Source: Margaritifera margaritifera (taxonomy: Eukaryota > Mollusca > Bivalvia > Unionida > Margaritiferidae). Taken from it: DNA of 64,000 bases. Position 1 is the first letter of the stretch. Every line of letters begins with the position of its first letter. The position numbers and the translations under genes were made by a program. The notes under the pieces were generated by a model. It was given only the letters and a program-made list of their open reading frames with translations, ran no database searches and was not told where the DNA came from. The stretch spans positions 171,308 to 235,307 of the forward strand of contig JAQPZY010000557.1 of assembly GCA_029931535.1 (NCBI GenBank), given 5' to 3'. Shown one piece after another: positions 47,050 through 60,004 of the stretch.

Positions 47050-50000
47050 TCACATGACAGAATGTTCTAGAATGTGTGTCATCTTAATGGAATTTTACTT
47101 GTAAACAAAAATTCAACCTTGACCTTCAAATTGAGAAAACATATTGATCAAAACAACCTAATTCAAGGACACTAGTTAAACATGTTTTTCCTGAAAACAT
47201 TAAGATTTAAGCAAATATCAAAGTGAAGAAACATCTATAATTTCCTAAAACATTTACAATATTATACAAACATCATACATAACACATGTAACATGACACA
47301 TTATACCGGTTTGTAGCATCTTGTTCAACACAACACCATATCATGACGATTTTATCATTTGCATACTTTTCTAGAATTTGAGGTCAAAATGTAGGAAGGT
47401 TCTGTTATGCTCTCTAAGGCATCATTGGAAATAAGTTGATGCAAATCGTGAATAATTTTTGTCTTTTCCCCACAGGTGCCTTTCTTTAAGGCTATGCATG
47501 TGCAAAGAGATATGGTCTTCTGACATAAAATAATTGCATCATTGTCAACAAGTTGCTCTAAAAACAAAAAGTGTCACGTTATCCTGATAATTTCTAAGTC
47601 TTGAACATGTTGCACCTTCTCATACGAACTTGTTGGCAATAATGCAATTGGGAGCAGACAATAACACTTGTTCCCATGTTGCCATCTCGTGTAGGTAATG
47701 TGGTATTCTTTATACCTGCTTTCAACAGTTTGTACAGAATGATCCAATCAGAAACATTCTATGATACCTTGTCAGTTACTTGAGAAAGTGCAATTGTGTC
47801 TGTAACCGAACACTTTATGTCTGCTTACATGACCGTATTCACAATTCAAAGTAGTGAGAATGGTATAAAATAAGTACACCTTAGGATATTATCCTTTTCA
47901 AATCATTGTGTTAACAATAATGTCATTGTCAGTGTTAGAAAGCCCTTTTTTCATTTTTGTGCAGGCGTGTTTCCAACGAAGCAATTGTGACTTTATTGAA
48001 ACTAATTATACATTTTGATATAAACGTGTTGACGGTCATTAAATTCTGAGTATCACTAGAATGTGTATGTCTCCTGACGCCAATTTGCTGACAGTGATGT
48101 ATTGGTGAGTAGAATGCAACAATCTATCTCTCTTCACAACAACTTGGTGACAGTTTTCCAGTTGGGTATGTAACATGGCATATTATACCGGTTTGTATCA
48201 TCTTGTTCAACACAACACCATATCATGATGATTTCATCATTTGCATACTTTTCTAGAATTTGAAGTCAAAATGTTCTAAGGGCTCTGTTGAGCGCACTAA
48301 GGTGTCATTGGAAACAAGTTGATGCAAATCGTGAGGAATATTTGTCTTTTCCGCACAGGTGACTTACTTTAATTCTGTGAATGTGAAAAGATATATGGTC
48401 TTCTGACATAAAATAATTGCATCATTGTCAACAAGTTGCTCTAAAAACAAATAGTGTCACGTTATCCTGATAATTTCGAAGCCTTGCACATGTTGCACCT
48501 TCTGACAACGACTTGTTGGCAATAATGCAATTGTGAGCAGACCATAACACTTGTTTCCATGTTGCCATCTCGTGTTTATAATGTGGTATTATTTACACCT
48601 GTTCACAACAGTTTGTACAGAATGATCGAATCAGAAAAATTATATGATACCTTTATTTACTTCTTGAGAAAGTGCAATTGTGTCTGTAACCGAACACTTT
48701 TTGTCTGCTTACATGACCGTATTCACAATGCTGCAATTGTGAATGTAACAAAAAATCTTCATCCCTCTTTAGCTCAAGATACTGATATTGGCACAAAAAA
48801 GTACACCATAGGATATTATCCTTTTCAAATGATTGTCTTGACAATAATGTCATTGTCATTGTTAGTAAGCACTTTTTTATTTTTGTGCAGACGTGTTTCC
48901 AACAAAGCAATTGTGACTTTATTGAAACTACTTATACATGTTGACATCAAAGTGTTGACGGTCATTCAATTCTGAGTATCACTAGAATGTGTATGTCTCC
49001 TGACGCCAATTTGCTGACAGTGATGTATTGGTGAGTAGAATGCAACACTCTATCTCTCTAAATAACAACTTGATGACAGTATTCCAGTTGGGTATGTAAC
49101 ATGGCATATTATACCGGTTTGAATCAACTTGTTCAACACAACACCATATCATGATGATTTCATCATTTGCTTACTTTTCTAGAATTTGAAGTCAAAATGT
49201 ACTAAGGGCACTGTTGAGAGCAATAAGATGTCATTGTAAACAGGTTCATGCAAATCGTGAGGAATTTTTGTCTTTTCCACACAGGTGCTTTACTTTGAGG
49301 CCGTTGATGTGAAAAGAGATATGGTCTTCTGACATAAAATAATTGCATCATTGTCAACTAGTTCCTCTAAAAAACAACTAGTGTCACGTTATCCTGATAA
49401 TTTCTAAGCCTTACACATGTTGCACCTTCTGACACGAACTTGTTGGCAATAATGCAATTGTGAGCAGAACATAACACTTGTTTCCATGTTGCAACCTCGT
49501 GTAGCTAATGTGGTATTCTTTATACCTGTTTACAACAGTTTTAACAGAATGGTCCAATCAGAAACATTCTATGATAACTTGTCAGCTACTTGAGAAAGTG
49601 CAATTGTCGCTGTAACCAAACACAGTATGTGTACTTACATGACCGTATTCACAATGCTGCAATTGTGAATATATCAAAAATACTTCATCCCTCTTCAGCT
49701 CAAGGTAGTGAGAATGGTACAAAATAAGTACACCATAGGATATTATCCTTTTCAAATCATTGTCTTGACAATAATGTCATTCTCAGTGTTAGAAAGCACT
49801 TTATTCTTTTTTGAACAGACGTGTTTCAAGCGAAGCAATTGTGACTTTATTGAAACTCCTTATACATTTTGACATCAACGTGTTGACGGTCATTCAATAC
49901 TGAGTATCACTAGAATGTGTATGTGTCCTGACACCAATTAGCTGACAGTGATGTATTGGTGAATATGATGCAACACTCTGTATCTCTTCACAACAACTTG

Positions 50001-51420
50001 ATGACAGTATTCCAGTTGGGTATGTAACATGATACACTTTACCGGTTTGTATCATCTTGTTCAACACAAAGCCATACCATGTCTATTTCATCATTTGCAT
50101 ACCTTTCTAGAATTTGAGTTCAAAATGTTTTAATTGTTCTGTAATGGGCACTAAGGATTCATTGGAAATAAGTTGATTCAAATCGTGAGGAATGTTTGAC
50201 TTTTCCCCAGAGGTGCCTTACTTTGAGGTTGTGGATGTGAAAAGAGATATGGTCTTCTGACATAAAATAATTGCATCATTGTCAACAGGTTGCTCTAAAA
50301 ATAACAAGTGTCACGTTATCCTGATAATTTCTAAGCCTTACACATGTTGCACCTTCTGACAACGACTTGTTTGCAATAATGCAATTGTGAGCAGACCATA
50401 ACACTTGTTTCCATGTTGCCATCTCGTGTAGGTAATGTGGTATTATTTACACCTGTTTACAACAGTTTGCACAGAATGATCCAATCAGAAACATTCTATG
50501 ATACCTTGTCAGCTTCTTCAGAAAGTGCAATTGTGTCTGTAACCGAACACTTTATGTCTGCTTACATGACCGTATTCACAATTATGCAATTGTGAATGTT
50601 GCAAAAATGCTTCATCCCTCTTTAGCTCAAGGTAGTGAGAATGGTACAAAATAAGTACACCATAGGATATTATCCTTTTCAAATGATTGTCTTGACAATA
50701 ATGTCATTGTCAGTGTTAGAAAGCACTTTTTTTCTTTTTGTTCAGACGTGTTTCCAACGAAGCAATTGTTACTTTATTGAAACTCCTTATACATTTTCAC
50801 ATCAACCTGTTGACGGTCATTCAGTTCTGAGTATCACTAGAATGTGTATGTCTCCTGACGCCAATTTGTTGACAGTGATGTTTTGGTGAGTAGAATGCAA
50901 CACTCTATCTCTCTTCACAACAACTTGATGACAGTATTCCAGTTGGGTATGTAACAATACACATTATACCGGTTTGTGTCATCTTGTTCAACACAACACC
51001 ATATCATGACGATTTCATCATTTGCATACTTTTCTAAAATTTGAGGTCAAAATGTAGGAAGGGCCCTGTATGCGCACTAACGCGTCATTGGAAATTGGTT
51101 GATCCAAATCGTGAGGAATGTTTGTCTTTTCCCCACAGGTGCCTTACTTTAAATCTGTGGATGTGAAAAGAGATATGTTCTTCTGACATAAAATAATTGC
51201 ATCATTGTCAACAAGTTGCTCTAAAAACAACTAGTGTCACGTTATCCTGATAATTTCTAAGCCTTGCACATGTTGCAAATTCTGACACGAACTTGTTGGC
51301 AATAATGCAATTGTGAGCAGACCATAACACTTGTTTCCATGTTGCCATCTCGTGTATGTAATATGATATTCTTTATACCTGTTTACAACAATTTTGTACA
51401 GAATGATCCAATCAGACACA

Positions 51421-51505
51421 TTCTATGATACCTTGTCAGCTTCTTGGGAAAAATCAGAAACATTATATGATACCTTCGTAGCTTCTTGAGAAAGTGCAAT
51501 TGTGT
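51421..51505. repeat. 43-bp tandem duplication in a monomer
   Basis: Two tandem copies of a segment beginning AATCAGA(C/A)ACATT and ending in CTTCTTG(G/A)GA. The same duplication, including the GGGAAAAATCAG junction and CCTTCG variant, recurs near 54205-54290, three monomers away. Confidence 0.8.
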
Positions 51506-54500
51506 CTGTAACCGAACACTTTATGTCTGCTTACATGACTTTATTCACAATGATGCAATTGTGAATGTAGCAAAAATACTTCATCCCTCTTTAGCTCAAG
51601 GTAGTGAGAATGGTACAAAAGAAGTACACCATAGGATATTATCCTTTTCAAATCATTGTCTTGACAATAATGTAGTTGTCAGTGTTAGAAAGCACTGTAT
51701 TCTTATGTGAACAAACGTGTTTCCAACGAAGCAATTGTGACTTTAGTGTAACTCCATACAAACTTTGACATCAGCGTTTAGAAGGTCATTCAATTCTGAG
51801 TATCACTAGAATGTGTATTTCTCCTGATACCAATTTGCTGACAGTGATGTTTTGGTGAGTAGTATGCAACACTATCTCGCTTAACAACAGCTTGATGACA
51901 TTATTCCAGTTTCGTATCTAACATGACACATTATATCGGTTTGTACCATCTTGTTCAACACAACACCATATCATGAATTTTATATCATTTGCATACTTTT
52001 CTGTAATGTGAGGTCAAAATGTTGGAAGGGCTCTGTTATGCTCTCTAAGGCATCATTGGAAATAAGTTGATGCAAATCGTGAGGAATGTTTGTCTTTTGC
52101 CCACAGGTGCCTTACTTTAAGGCTGTGTATGTGAAATTAGATTTGGTCTGCTGACATAAAATAATTTCATCATTGTGAACTAGTTGCTCTAAACACAACT
52201 AGTCTCACGTTATCCTGATAAATTCTAAGCCTTGCACATGTTGTACCTTCTGACACGAACTTGTTGGTAATAATGCAATTGTGTGCAGACCATAACACTT
52301 GTTTCCATGTTGGCATCTCGTGTAGGTAATGTGGTATTCTTTACACCTTTTTAAAACAGTTTGTACAGAATGGTCCAATCAGAAACATTCTATGATAACT
52401 TGTCAGCTTCTTTAGAAAGTGCAATTGTGTCTGTAACCGAACACTTTATGTCTGCTTACACGATCGTATTCACAATGATTCAATTGTGAATGTAGCAAAA
52501 ATACTTCATCCCTCTTCTGCTCAAGGTAGTTAGAACGGAACAAAATAAGTGCACCATAGGATATTATCCTTTTCAAATCAGTGTCTTGCAAATAATGTCA
52601 TTGTCAGTGTTAGAAAGCACTTTAGTCTTTTTTGTACAGACGTGTTTCCAACGAAGCAATTGTGACTTTATTGAAACTCCTTATACATTTTGACATCAAA
52701 AGTGTTGACGGTCATTCAATTCTGAGTATCACCAGAATGTGTATGTCTCCTGACGCCAATAAGCTGACAGTGATGAATTGGTGAGTATAATGCAAACAAT
52801 CTATCTCTCTTCACAACAACTTGATGACAGTATTCCAGTTGGGTATGTAACATGACACATTTTACCGGTTTGTATCATCTTGTTCAACACAACACCATAT
52901 CATGACGATTTCATCATTTGGATACTTTTCTAGAATTTGAGGTCAAAATATAGGAAGGGCTCTGTTATGCGCACTAAGTCGTCATTGGAAGCAGGTTATG
53001 CCAATCGTGAGGAATGTTTGTCTTTTCCCCACAGGTCACTTACTTTCAGGATGTGGATGTGAAAAGAGATATGGTCCTCTGACATAAAATGACTGCATCA
53101 TTGTCAACAAGTTGTCCTAAAAAATACTAGTGTCACGTTATCCTGATAATTTCTAAGCCTTGCACATGTTGCACCTTCTGACACGAACTAGTTGGCATTA
53201 ATGCAATTGTGAGCAGATCATAACACTTGTTTCCATGTTGCCATTTCGTGTTGGTAATGTTATACTCTTTATACCTGTTTACAACAGTTTGCACAGAATG
53301 ATCCAATCAGAAACATTATATGATACCTTGTCAGCTTCTTGAGAAAGTGCAATTGTGTCTGTAACCGAACACTTTATGTCTGCTTACATGACCGTATTCA
53401 CAATGATGCAATTGTGAATGTAGCAAAAATACTTCATCCCTCTTTAGCTCAAAGTAGTGAGAATGGTACAAAATAAGTACACCGTTGGATATTATCCTTT
53501 TCAAATCAGTGACTTGACAATAATGTCATTGTCAGTGTTAGAAAGAACTTTATTCGTTTTTGTACAGACGTGTTCCAAACGAAGCAATTGTGACTTTATT
53601 GAAACTCTTTATACGTTTTGACATCAACGTGTTGACGGTCATACCATTCTTAGTATCACTAAATGTGTATGTCTCCTGACGCCAATTTGCTGACATTGAT
53701 GTATTGGTGAGTATAATGCAACACTCCATCTCTATTCACAACAACTTGATGACAGTACTCCAGTTGGATATGTAACATGACACATTATGCCGGTTTGTAT
53801 CATCTTGTTCAACACAACACCATATCATGTCGATTTCATCATTTGCATTCTTTCCTAGAATTTGAGGTAAAACTGTAGGAGGGGCTCTGTTGTGAGATCT
53901 AAATCATCATTGGAAATAAGTTGATGCAAATCGTGATTAATGTTTAAGGCTGTGGATGTGAAAAGAGGTATGGTCTTCTGACATAAAATAATTGCATCAT
54001 TGTCAACAAGTTGCTCTAAAAACAACTAGTCTCAAGTTATACTGATAATTTCTATGCCTTGCACATGTTGCACCTTCTGACGCGAACTTGTTGGCAATAG
54101 TGCAAATGTGAGCAGACATTAACGCTTGTTTCCATGTTGCCATCTCGTGTATGTAATATGGTATTCTTTATAACTGTTTACAACAGTTTTTACAGAATTA
54201 TCCAATCAGAAACATTCTATGACACCTTGTCAGCTTCTTGGGAAAAATCAGAAACATTATATGATACCTTCGTGGCTACTTGAGAAAGTGCAATTGTGTC
54301 TGTAACCGAACACTTATGTCTTCTTACATGACCGTATTCACAATGATACAATTGTGAATGTAGCAAAAATACTTCATCCCTCTTTAGCTCAAGGTAGTGA
54401 GAATGGTACAAAAGAAGTACACCAGAGGATATTATCCTTTTCAAATCATTCTCTTGACAATAAGGTCATTGTCAGTGTGAGAAAACACTTGATTATTTTT

Positions 54501-57500
54501 TGTACAGACGTTTTTCTAACGAAGCAATTGTGACTCTATTGGAACTCCTTATACATTTTGACATCAACATGTTCACGGTCATTCTATAAATAGTATCACT
54601 AGAATGTGTATGTCTCCTGACGCCAATTTGCTCACAGTGATATATTGGTGAGTAGAATGCAACACTCTACCTCTCTTCACAACAACTTGATGACAGTATT
54701 CCAGTTGGGTATGTAACATGACACATTATACCGGTTTGTATCATCTTATTAAACACAACACCATATGCTGACGATTTCATCATTTGCATACTTTTCAAGA
54801 ATTTGAGGTCAAAATGTAGGAAGGGCTCTTTTACTCGAACTAAGGCGTCATTGGAAATAGGTTGGTGCAAATCGTGAGGAATGTTTGCCTTTACCCCACA
54901 GGTCACTTACTTTAAGGTTGTATATCTGATAAGAGATATGGTCTTCTGACATAAAATAATTGCATCATTATCAGCAAGTTCCTCTAAAAAACAACTAGTG
55001 TCACGTTATCCTGATAGTTACAAAGCCTTGCACATGTTGCACCTTCTGACACGAACTTGTTGGCAATAATGCAATTGTGAGCAGACCATAACACTTGTTT
55101 CCATGTTGCCATCTCGTGTAGGTAATGTGGTATTCGTTATACCTGTTTACAACAGTTTGTACAGAATGGTCCAATCAGAAACATCATTGATACCTTGTCA
55201 GCTTCTTGAGAAAGTGCAATTGTGTCTGTTACTGAACACTTTATGTCTGCTTACATGACCGTATTCACAATGATGCAACTGTGAATGTAGCCAAAATGCT
55301 TCATCCCTCTTTAGATCAAGGTAGTGAGAATGGTACAAAATAAGTACACCATAGGATATTATCCTTTTCAAATCATTGTCTTGACAATAATGTCATTGTC
55401 AGTGTTAGAAAGCACTTTATTATTTTTTGTACAGACGTGTTTCCAACGAAGCAATTGTGACTTTATTGAAACTCCTTATACATTTTGACAGCAACGTCTT
55501 GACGGTCATTCAATTCTGAGTACCACTAGAATGTGTGTGTCTCCTGACGCCAATTTGCTGACAGTGATGTATTGGTATATATAATGCAAAACTCTATCTC
55601 TCGTCACAACAACTTGATGACAGTATTCCAGTTGCGTATGTAACATGAGACATTATACCGGTTTGCATCATCTTGTTCAACACAACACCATATCATGACG
55701 ATTTGATCATTTGCATACTTTTCTAGAATTTGAGGTCAAAATGTAGGATGGGCTCTTTTATGCGCTCTATGGAATCATTAGAAATAAGTTGATTCAAATC
55801 ATGTGGAATGTTTGTCTTTTCCCCACAGGTGCCTTACATTAAGGCTGTGGATGTGAAAAGAGATATGGTCTTCTGACATAAAATAATTGCATCATTGTCA
55901 ACAAGTTAGTTGCTCTAAAAACAACAAGTGTCACGTTATCCTAATAATTTCTAAGCCTTGCACATGTTACTCCTTCCGACCCGAACCTTTTGGCAATAAT
56001 GCAACTGTGAGCAGACCATTACACTTTTTTCCATGTTGCCATCTCGTGTAGGTAATGTGGTATTCTTTATACCTGTTTACAACAGTTTGAACAGAATGAT
56101 CCAATCAGAAACATTCTATGATACCTTGTCAGCTTCTTGAGAAAGTGCAATTGTGTCTGTAACCGAACACTTTATGTCTGCTTACATGACCGTATTCACA
56201 ATAATGCAATTGTGAGTGTAGCAAAAATACTTCATCCCTCTATAGCTAAAGGTTGTGAGAATGGTACAAAATAAGTACACCATAGGATATTATCCTTTTC
56301 AAATCAGTGTCTTGACGATAATGTCATTGTCAGTATTAGAAAGCACTTCATTCTTTTTTGTACAAACGAGCTTCCAACGAAGCAATTGTGACTTTATTGA
56401 AACTCCTTATACATTTTGACATCAACTTGTTAACGGTCATTCAATTCTGAGTATCATTAGAATGTGTATTTCTCTTTACACCATTTTGCTGACAGTGATG
56501 TATTGGTGAGTAGAATTCAACACTTGATGACAGTTTTCCAGTTGGGTACGTAACATGACACATTATACCGGTTTGTATCATATTGTTCAAGACAACACCT
56601 AATCATGACGATTTCAACATTTGCATACTTTGCTTGAATTTGAGGTCAAAATGTAGGAAGGGCTCTGTTATGCGCACTAAGGCGTCATTGGAAATAGGTT
56701 GATGCAAATCGTGAGGAATTTTTGTCTTTTCACCACAGGTTCCTTACTTTAAGACTATAGAGATTTGGTTTTCTGACATAAAATAATTGCATCATTGTCA
56801 ACAAGTTGCTCTAAAAACTACTAGAATCACCTTATCCTGATAATTTCTAAGCCTTGCATATGTTGCACCTTCTGACACGAACTTGTTGGCAATAATGCAA
56901 TTGTGAGCAAACCATAACACTTGTTTCCATGTTGGGATCTCGTGTAGGTAATGTGGTATTCTTCATACATGTTTACAACAGTTTGTACAGAATGATCCAA
57001 TCAGAAACATTCTAGGATACCTTGTCAGCTTCTTGAGAAAGTGCAATTGTGTCTGTAATTTAACACTTTATGTCTGCTTACATGACCGTATTCACAGTGA
57101 TGCAATTGTGAATGTAGCAAAGATACTTCATCCCTCTTTAGCTCAAGGTAGTGAGAATGGTTCAAAATAAGTACACCATAGGATATTATCCTTTTCAAAT
57201 CATTGTCTTGACAACAACGTCAATGTCAGTGTTGGAAAGAACTTTACTCTTTTTTGAACAGACGTGTTTCCAACGAATCAATTTTGACTTTATTGAAACA
57301 CCTTATACATTTTGTCATCAACGTGTTTACATTCATGTAATTCTGAATATCACTAGAATGTGTATGTATCCTGACGCCAATTTGCTGACAGTGATGTATT
57401 GTTGAATGCAATGCAACAATCTATAACTCGATTCACAACAACTTGATGATAGTTTTCCAGTTGGGTATGAAAAATGACACATTATACCGGTTTGTATCAT

Positions 57501-59562
57501 CTTGTTCGAAACAACACCAAATCATGCCGATTTCATCATTTGTACACTTTTCTAGAATTTGAATTAAAATTGTAGGAAGGGCTCTGTCATGCGCACTAAG
57601 GCGTCATTATAAATTTGTTGATGCAACTCGTGAAGAATGTTTGTCTTTTCCCCACATGTGACTTACTTTAAAGCTGTGGATGTGAAAAGAGATATGGTCT
57701 GCTGACATAACATAATTGCATCATTGACAACAAGTTGCTCTAAAAACAACTAGTGTCACCTTATCCTGATAATTTCTAAGCCTTGCACATGTTGCACCTT
57801 CTGACACGAACTTGTTGGCAATAATGCAATTGTGAGCAGACCATAACAGTTGTTTCCATGTTGCCATCTCGTGTAGGTAGTTTGGTATTCTTTATAAATG
57901 TTTACAACAGTTTGTACAGAATGGTCAAATCAGAAACATTCTATGATACCTTGTCAATTTCTAGAGAAAGTGCAATTGTGTCTGTAACCGAACACTTTAT
58001 GTCTGCTTACATGACCGTATTCACAATGATGCAATTGTGAATGTAGCAAAAATACTTCATCCCTCTTCAGCTAAAGGTAGTGAGAATGGTATAAAATAAG
58101 TACACCATAGGATATTATCCTTTTCAAATCATTGTTTTGACGATAATGTCATTGTCAGTGTTACCAATCACTTTATTCTTTTTTGTCCAAACGTGTTTCC
58201 AACGAAGCAATTGTGACTTTATTGAAACTCCTTATACATTTTCACATCAACGTGTTGACGGTCAGTCAATTCTGAGTATCAGTAGAATGTGTGTGTCTCC
58301 TGACGCAAATTTGCTGACAGTGATGTATTGGTGAGTAGAATGCAACTCTCTATCTCTCTTCACAACAACTTGATGACAGCATTCCAGTTGGGTATGTAAC
58401 ATGACACATTATACCGGTTTGTATCATCCTTTTCAACACAACACCATATCATGACGAATTCATCATTTGCATACTTTTCTAGAATTTGAGGTCAAAATGT
58501 AGGAAGGGCTCTAATATGCGCTGTAAATCATCATTGGAAATAACTTGATGCAAATCGTGAGGAATGTTTGTCTTTTCCCCACAGGTGCCTTACTTTAAGG
58601 CTGTGGATGTGAAAAGATATATAGTCGTCTGACATAAAATAATTGCATCATTGTCAAGAAGTTGCCCTAAAAACAACTAGTGTAACCTTATCCTGATAAT
58701 TTCTAAGCCTTGCACATGTTGCACCCTCTGACAAGAACTTGTTGGCAAAATGCAATTGTGAGCAAACCATAACACCTGTTTCCATGTTGCCATCTCGTGT
58801 AGGTAATGTGGTATTCTTTATACCTGTTTACAACAGTTTGTACAGAATGATTCAATCATAAACATTTTATGATACCTTGTCAGCTTCTTGAGAAAGTGTA
58901 ACTGTGGCTATAACCGAACACTTTATGTCTGTTTACATGACCGTATTCACAATGATGCAATTGTAAATGAATGTAGCAAAAGACTTCATCCCTCTTTAGC
59001 TCAAGGTAGTGAGAATTCTACAAAATAAATACACCATTGAAGTGTGTCCTTTTCAAACAATTGTCTTGACAAAACTATCATTCTCTGTGTCAGAAAGAAC
59101 TTTTTCCTTTTCTGCACAGTCGTGTTTCCAACGAAGCAATTGTGACTTTATTGAAACACCATACGCATTTTGACATCAACGTGTTCACGCAATTCTGAAT
59201 ATCACTAGAATGTATATGTCTCCTGATGCCAATTTGCTGACAGTGATGTATTGGTGAATATAATGCAACAATCTTTCTCTCTTCACAACAGCTTGATGAC
59301 AGTATTCCAGTTGGGTATGTAACATGACACATTATACCGGCTTGTATCATCTTGTTCAAAACAACATCATAACATGACGATTTCATCATTTGCATACTTT
59401 CCTAGAATTTGAGGTCAAAATGTAGGAAGTTCTCTGTTATGCGCACTAAGGCGTCATTGGAAATAGGTTGATGCAAATCGTGAGGAATGTTTGTCTTTTC
59501 CATACAGGTGCCTTACTTTAAGGCTGTGTATGTGAAAAGAGATATGGTCTTCTGACATAAAG

Positions 59563-60004
59563 TAATTGCATCATTGTCAACAAGTTGCTCTAAAAACAAC
59601 TAGTGTCACCTTATCCTGATAATTTCTAATCCTTGCACATGTTGCACCTTCTGACACGAACTTGTTGGCAATAATGCAATTGTGAGCAGACCATAACACT
59701 TGTTTCATGTTGCCATCTTGTACAGGTAATGTGGTATACTTTATAACTGTTTACAACAGTTTGTACAGAATGATCCAATCAGAAACATTCTATGATACCT
59801 TGTCAGCTTCTTGAGAAAGTGCAATTGTGTCTGTAGCCGAAAACTTTATGTCTGCTTACATGACCGTATTCACAATGCTGCAATTGTGAATGTAGAAAAA
59901 ATACTTCATCCCTCTACAGCTCAAGGTAGTGAGAATGGTACAAAGTAAGTACACCACGGATATTACCCTTTTTTCAAATCATTGTCTTGACAATAATGTC
60001 ATTG
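59563..60004. other. Exemplar set of four CAAT-NNNNNN-ATTG dyads
   Basis: One monomer carries four copies of a 14-base dyad. They are 59563-59576 (inverted, TAATTGCATCATTG), 59669-59682 (CAATAATGCAATTG), 59873-59886 (CAATGCTGCAATTG) and 59991-60004 (CAATAATGTCATTG). Spacings are 106, 204 and 118 bp, and in the core unit at 6366 they are 106, 205 and 117 bp. Confidence 0.7.
59564..59681. other. Exemplar of the monomer's inverted repeat (foldback)
   Basis: The left arm at 59564-59586 (starts AATTGCATCATTG) is the reverse complement of the right arm at 59659-59681 (ends AATGCAATT) at 21 of 23 positions, with a 72-base spacer. The pair is present in nearly every monomer of both flanks and in the core. 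Weaker complementarity extends outward (TATGGTCTTCTG against CAGACCATA). Confidence 0.75.

Larger units (their letters stand above)
41255..47284 (-). mobile_element. Gmr1-like Ty3/Gypsy LTR retrotransposon, 3' LTR truncated
   Basis: A 6-kb retrotransposon on the minus strand. In its own direction it has a 754-bp 5' LTR, a tRNA-Pro-like primer site, and one long reading frame gag - protease - integrase - reverse transcriptase - RNase H. A polypurine tract and 179 bp of a 3' LTR follow. Integrase lies upstream of RT, the reverse of ordinary Gypsy elements and the hallmark of the Gmr1-like group. The shared 179 bp of the two LTRs differ at three positions, so the insertion is fairly young. Three in-frame stops and the shortened 3' LTR make this copy non-autonomous. 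No env-like frame is present. There is no short target duplication; instead the satellite flanks overlap by about 157 bp of monomer. Confidence 0.93.
46531..47284 (-). repeat. 5' LTR of the Gypsy element (754 bp)
   Basis: In element direction it starts TGTTATGTATGATG at 47284 and ends GTCGTAACA at 46531, giving TG...CA termini. Its first 179 bp match the truncated 3' LTR at 41255-41433 except at three positions. Candidate promoter and poly(A) signals lie inside it. The start is fixed by the matching edge next to the polypurine tract on the other copy. The inner end is fixed by the primer binding site five bases downstream. Confidence 0.88.

Noticed and set aside
41255..47284. Endogenous retrovirus with env
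   Set aside because: Only about 127 bp lies between the RNase H stop and the polypurine tract, and no env-like frame is present.
48559..48975. 138-codon plus-strand frame in the satellite
   Set aside because: It is open in this one monomer only. Homologous positions in neighbouring monomers have stops and indels that do not respect frame.
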